DNA of 7,415 nucleotides from the NCBI GenBank assembly GCA_002396505.1, contig DGYA01000012.1, positions 1 to 7,415 on the forward strand, written 5' to 3'. Positions 4,478 through 7,415 of the stretch are shown here, in pieces. The stretch comes from Cyanobacteria bacterium UBA5018. Its GTDB lineage: Bacteria; Cyanobacteriota; Cyanobacteriia; PCC-6307; Cyanobiaceae. The notes beneath the pieces were generated by a model. The model had not been told where the DNA came from. It saw nothing but the letters and a program-made list of their open reading frames with translations, and ran no database searches. The translations under genes and the position numbers were made by a program. Position 1 is the stretch's first letter; each line of letters begins with the position of its first letter.

Positions 4478-5980
4478 ATGGCAAGACAACAAGGATGGGT
4501 GGCCCTGATCCTGGCCCTGGCCATCGCATCTGTGGCCCTGTTAATCAGTTTTCCACTTCAGCTCGGCCTTGATCTGCGGGGTGGCAGCCAGCTCACCCTG
4601 CAGGTGTTGCCAGCAGGGGCGATCAAGAAGGTGGAAAAAGAACAGCTGGAAGCAGTTAAGGAGGTGCTCGAACGGCGGGTCAACGGCCTCGGTGTGGCTG
4701 AATCCACCCTCCAGAGCGTGGGGGAAGACCAGCTGGTGCTGCAGCTTCCCGGTGAACAGGACCCCAGCCGTGCCGCCAAGGTGCTTGGCACCACTGCACT
4801 GCTCGAATTTCGGGCCCAAAAGCCCGGCACCGAACAGCAGATGCAGGGATTGCTGAAGCTCAAACGCCAGGCCCAGGCCGTGCTGGGGCAGGCCAGGGCC
4901 AAAGCCCAAGCCGCTGCGGACGGCAAGCCAGCTCCGCCGGAAACCAAGCTGCGGGCGGAAGAATTAGCCAAGACACTCCAGGGCCTCGAGATTGCCGTGC
5001 CCCCTGGCGCCAGCGAGACAGATCAGTTGCAACTGCTGCTGGATAATGTGAATCGACGCATCGTCGATCTCTACGAGCCGCCTATCCTCACCGGCAAGGA
5101 TTTGGTGTCGGCTGGACGCCAGCAGCAGCAGGCTGGCATTGCCTGGGATGTCACCTTGGCCTTCAACCGGGAGGGGGGTGAAAAATTTGCCAGCCTCACC
5201 AAGTCGATCGCCGGCACTGGCCGCCTGCTAGGCATCGTGCTCGATGGCCGCTCGATCAGCGAGGCCACCGTGGGGGATGAATTCAAACTGGCCGGCATCG
5301 CCGGTGGTGCCGCCAGCATCACTGGCAATTTCAGTGCTGAGGAGGCCCGCGATCTAGAGGTGCAACTGCGGGGCGGCTCCCTGCCCCTACCGGTAAAGGT
5401 GGTGGAAGTGCGCACCGTTGGCCCTTCCTTGGGGGCTGAAAATATCCGCACCAGCCTGGTGGCCGCCCTTTCGGGTCTGGCCCTGGTGGCCATATTCATG
5501 GTGGTCACCTATCGCCTGCCAGGCCTGGTATCCGTACTAGCCCTTAGCCTGTACTCCCTATTCAACCTGGCAATTTATTCACTGATTCCCGTCACTTTAT
5601 CCCTGCCTGGAATCGCGGGATTCATCCTGTCAATCGGCATGGCAGTAGACGCAAATGTACTCATATTTGAGCGAATTAAAGAAGAGCTGCGTAGTGGCAA
5701 TACCTTAATTCGCTCGATTGATACCGGTTTCTCTCTGGCCTTCTCCTCGATCCTCGATGGCCACGTCACCGGCTTGATCAGCTGTATAGCCCTCTTCGCT
5801 CTCGGTACTGGCTTGGTGAAGGGTTTTGCCGTCACCCTGGCAATTGGTCTGCTGCTCAGCCTGTTCACAGCCCTCACCTGCACCCGCGCCCTGTTGCGCC
5901 TGTTGATGAGCTACCCCTCCCTGCGCCGCCAGGTGTATTTCCTCTCCGCCGCCCAGCTCCCCTCCAGCCCCGCCCAATGA
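4478..5980 (+). CDS. secD: Protein translocase subunit SecD
   Basis: SecD works with SecF next to SecYEG, using the proton gradient to pull exported proteins from the channel; in cyanobacteria this serves plasma and thylakoid membranes. The 500-residue product has a first helix at about 7-27, the SecD signature LGLDLRGGSQLTLQV at 29-43, a large periplasmic/lumenal domain (about 44-320), and five C-terminal helices in roughly 326-470. The RND-type motif SIGMAVDANVLIFERIKEEL at 385-404 contains the conserved Asp391 expected in proton conduction. A Lys/Ala/Gln-rich insertion at about 115-170 looks like a flexible or coiled linker between the two halves of the periplasmic domain. ATG 4478 is chosen because MARQQGWVALILALAIA gives the usual short N-terminus before helix 1. 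The stop overlaps the secF start by 4 nt (ATGA), indicating translational coupling. A stretch at 5568-5725, over the most conserved helix, is clearly less GC-rich than the rest. Confidence 0.97.
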   Translation: MARQQGWVALILALAIASVALLISFPLQLGLDLRGGSQLTLQVLPAGAIKKVEKEQLEAVKEVLERRVNGLGVAESTLQSVGEDQLVLQLPGEQDPSRAAKVLGTTALLEFRAQKPGTEQQMQGLLKLKRQAQAVLGQARAKAQAAADGKPAPPETKLRAEELAKTLQGLEIAVPPGASETDQLQLLLDNVNRRIVDLYEPPILTGKDLVSAGRQQQQAGIAWDVTLAFNREGGEKFASLTKSIAGTGRLLGIVLDGRSISEATVGDEFKLAGIAGGAASITGNFSAEEARDLEVQLRGGSLPLPVKVVEVRTVGPSLGAENIRTSLVAALSGLALVAIFMVVTYRLPGLVSVLALSLYSLFNLAIYSLIPVTLSLPGIAGFILSIGMAVDANVLIFERIKEELRSGNTLIRSIDTGFSLAFSSILDGHVTGLISCIALFALGTGLVKGFAVTLAIGLLLSLFTALTCTRALLRLLMSYPSLRRQVYFLSAAQLPSSPAQ

Positions 5981-6966
5981 CTACTGCCCCTGCCCCTGCC
6001 GGCGGCCAGGTACTGCCGTCGCCACGCTTTCGAATCAGCCGTCACCGCCTGCTCGCCTGGTGGGGATCTGGCCTGGCCTGTGGTCTCAGCCTGCTGGGCC
6101 TGGCCCTCTGCTGGTTCACGCCCAGCATCGCGGCGCCGCTGCGCCCCGGTCTCGATTTCACCGGCGGCAGCCAAATCCAGCTGGAACGCCAATGCAAAGT
6201 GGGCGGCTGCAGCCAGATCACGGCGCCGCAAATCCAAGCCCAACTGGCCAAGTTGCGTCTGCCAGACGCCGATGACGGTGGCAAGGCGCCTGGCTTGAGC
6301 GGTGGCATCGTGCAGGTACTGGATCAGGGCCATTCGCTGGTGCTACGCCTGCCCGCCTTGGCCCCAAATCAAAGTGCCGCCGTGATCGAGGCGATGCAGG
6401 CCCAGGTGGGCCCGCTCAACCCCAGTGGCACAGCCGTCAACACGATTGGTCCCACCCTGGGCAGCCAGCTGTTACAGGGAAGTTTGATCTCTTTGCTGGT
6501 GAGCTTTGCGGCGATCTCCCTATACATCAGCCTCCGCTATGATGCAAATTTCGCCTTCTTGGCCCTGGTTTGTTTAGCCCATGATGTACTGATCACCTGT
6601 GGGGCATTCGCCTGGCTGGGGCTGTTCTGGGGCGTAGAGGTGGACTCCCTGTTCGCCGTTTCTCTGATCACCGTGGCTGGCTATTCGGTCACCGACACGG
6701 TGGTGGTCTTCGATCGGATCAGGGAGCAGAAAACCAGCCTGGGTAAGCTGCCACTACTAGATCAGGTGGATGTGGCGGTGGATGCCACCCTTACCCGCTC
6801 GCTCTACACTTCTCTAACCACCTTACTACCGCTGTTGGGCTTGATTTTCTTCGGTGGCTCGAGCTTGTTTTGGTTTGCGGTGGCCCTCACCGTAGGCATC
6901 GCCGTGGGCAGTTGGTCCAGCATTGGCGTAGCGCCAACGCTGCTGCCACTGCTGGCGCGGCGCTGA
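5977..6966 (+). CDS. secF: Protein translocase subunit SecF
   Basis: SecF is the partner of SecD in the proton-driven complex that assists SecYEG. The 329-residue protein has a cytoplasmic N-tail, helix 1 at about 26-47, the SecF signature GLDFTGGSQIQLE at 58-70, a small periplasmic/lumenal domain to about 155, and five helices between about 163 and 326. The conserved GYSVTDTVVVFDRIRE (235-250) holds Asp240, and TLTRSLYTSLTTLLPLL (271-287) is the next family motif. ATG 5977 overlaps the secD stop by 4 nt, so the two are almost certainly co-translated. A C-x4-C pair (Cys73, Cys78) lies at the start of the exported domain and could form a disulfide; I do not know whether it is common in this lineage. 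Length and motif order are normal. Confidence 0.97.
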   Translation: MTTAPAPAGGQVLPSPRFRISRHRLLAWWGSGLACGLSLLGLALCWFTPSIAAPLRPGLDFTGGSQIQLERQCKVGGCSQITAPQIQAQLAKLRLPDADDGGKAPGLSGGIVQVLDQGHSLVLRLPALAPNQSAAVIEAMQAQVGPLNPSGTAVNTIGPTLGSQLLQGSLISLLVSFAAISLYISLRYDANFAFLALVCLAHDVLITCGAFAWLGLFWGVEVDSLFAVSLITVAGYSVTDTVVVFDRIREQKTSLGKLPLLDQVDVAVDATLTRSLYTSLTTLLPLLGLIFFGGSSLFWFAVALTVGIAVGSWSSIGVAPTLLPLLARR

Positions 6967-7154
6967 TGCTACGCATCTCTGTCTGGCTTGCCTGCTCCCT
7001 GTTAGCCCTAGCGGTTTACGACCTGCGCCTGGAACTGCAGTTGCTCGCCGATCACTTCACCCTGACCACCTTCAGAGCAGCGATCAGCAGCCATCCGCTG
7101 GCGGTGCTGGTGCTGCTGACAATGCCGCCGCTGCTGCTGCGTCGCAAGCGCTAG
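6966..7154 (+). CDS. 62-residue membrane protein coupled to secF
   Basis: The ATG at 6966-6968 shares one base with the secF stop (TGATG), a typical stop-restart arrangement, and the frame ends at TAG 7152-7154. The protein has a hydrophobic N-terminal segment (about residues 3-19, RISVWLACSLLALAVYD), a middle part rich in acidic and aromatic residues (DLRLELQLLADHFTLTTF), and a second hydrophobic stretch at about 44-58 followed by a basic end (LLLRRKR). Two membrane segments are likely. I recall a similarly built small protein after secF in other picocyanobacteria, with YDLR-x-E near the first helix and SHPLAVLVLL in the second, but it has no name I can give. The coupling suggests a link to membrane-protein export, which is inference only. 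Confidence 0.75.
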   Translation: MLRISVWLACSLLALAVYDLRLELQLLADHFTLTTFRAAISSHPLAVLVLLTMPPLLLRRKR

Positions 7155-7155
7155 C

Positions 7156-7175
7156 CGGAGTCGGCCCCGACTCCG
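7156..7175 (+). terminator. Strong hairpin ending the secD-secF unit
   Basis: CGGAGTCGG (7156-7164) and CCGACTCCG (7167-7175) are perfect inverted repeats; sterically this is an 8-bp GC-rich stem with a GCCC loop. It begins two bases after the last stop codon, where a terminator is expected. No T-run follows, so it may act with Rho-independent help from elsewhere, as an RNA-stabilising stem, or not at all as a terminator. Confidence 0.55.
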
Positions 7176-7211
7176 CAAACACCGCACCAAGGGCATGGAC
7201 GGCCAGCCCTG

Positions 7212-7307
7212 GCCTTGTCGTATGACAGCCTCTTCGTATAACAGCCTCTTCGCATAACAGCCTTGTCGGACAACAGCCTTGTCAGACAGAAGCCTGGTCG
7301 ATCGGCT
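7212..7307. repeat. 16-bp tandem repeat, six units
   Basis: Six head-to-tail units of exactly 16 bp follow a consensus near GCCTTGTCGTATAACA (starts at 7212, 7228, 7244, 7260, 7276, 7292). Units 2 and 3 differ at one base; unit 6 matches the consensus only over its first half. The period is not a multiple of three, so the array is unlikely to code for protein repeats. No palindromes or spacers are present, so it is not CRISPR-like. Confidence 0.9.
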
Positions 7308-7314
7308 ATGTCAC

Positions 7315-7415
7315 ATGCTCGATTACTTCAAACAGTTGGAGCTGCCCGCCCATGGGGCGTTAGCGGATCCTGGCTAAAGCCTCTTACCGCCGCAGCCTGG
7401 ATGCCGTGCGGTGCT
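7315..7415 (+). pseudogene. Possible frameshifted start of a J-domain-like gene, cut by window edge
   Basis: ATG 7315 opens a frame reading MLDYFKQLELPAHGALADPG that stops at TAA 7375-7377. If one C is removed near 7369-7370, the frame instead continues through LAKASYRRSLDAVR to the window edge. A D-Y-F/Y-x-x-L-x-L-P start followed by A-x-Y-R-R is the pattern of helices I and II of DnaJ-type J domains. The HPD motif that would decide this lies beyond the window. Both the gene and the frameshift are tentative; the similarity is short and could be chance. Confidence 0.25.

Noticed and set aside
7212..7307. CRISPR array
   Set aside because: The 16-bp units abut directly without unique spacers and no cas gene is present.

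Overview
The window looks like a stretch of chromosome from a high-GC picocyanobacterium (Synechococcus/Cyanobium type). The reasons are a GC-rich core gene set, a PdhB and a DUF3082-type protein that look typically cyanobacterial, and start sites mostly without Shine-Dalgarno sequences. The assignment comes from recognising protein families by eye, not from a search.

Layout, left to right. Bases 1-379 (minus strand) hold the first 126 codons of an IS200/IS605-type tnpB gene that runs off the left edge. A 47-residue ribbon-helix-helix-like ORF (410-553, plus strand) diverges from it across a 30-bp gap and ends in a strong hairpin. From here the genes are on the plus strand: ispE (isoprenoid MEP pathway), a two-helix DUF3082-like membrane protein whose 3' end is a 15-bp tandem repeat, a 31-residue one-helix protein, and pdhB (pyruvate dehydrogenase E1 beta). 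A 1,075-bp AT-rich spacer (3403-4477) follows. It has no convincing gene, but it holds diverged repeats and traces of a hydrophobic minus-strand reading frame. Then come secD, secF and a 62-residue membrane protein in a tightly overlapping unit (4-nt and 1-nt overlaps). The right end has a hairpin, a 16-bp tandem repeat of six units, and a possible frameshifted start of another gene cut by the window edge.

Functionally this is mostly housekeeping. IspE supplies precursors for carotenoids, phytol and quinones; PdhB helps make acetyl-CoA; SecD and SecF form the proton-driven accessory complex that aids SecYEG export across plasma and thylakoid membranes. No defence system, biosynthetic cluster or CRISPR array is visible. 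The accessory signals are the tnpB/ribbon-helix-helix pair, the two minisatellites (one apparently linked to a frameshift that shortened a coding region), and the AT-rich spacer, whose low GC reaches back into the second half of pdhB.
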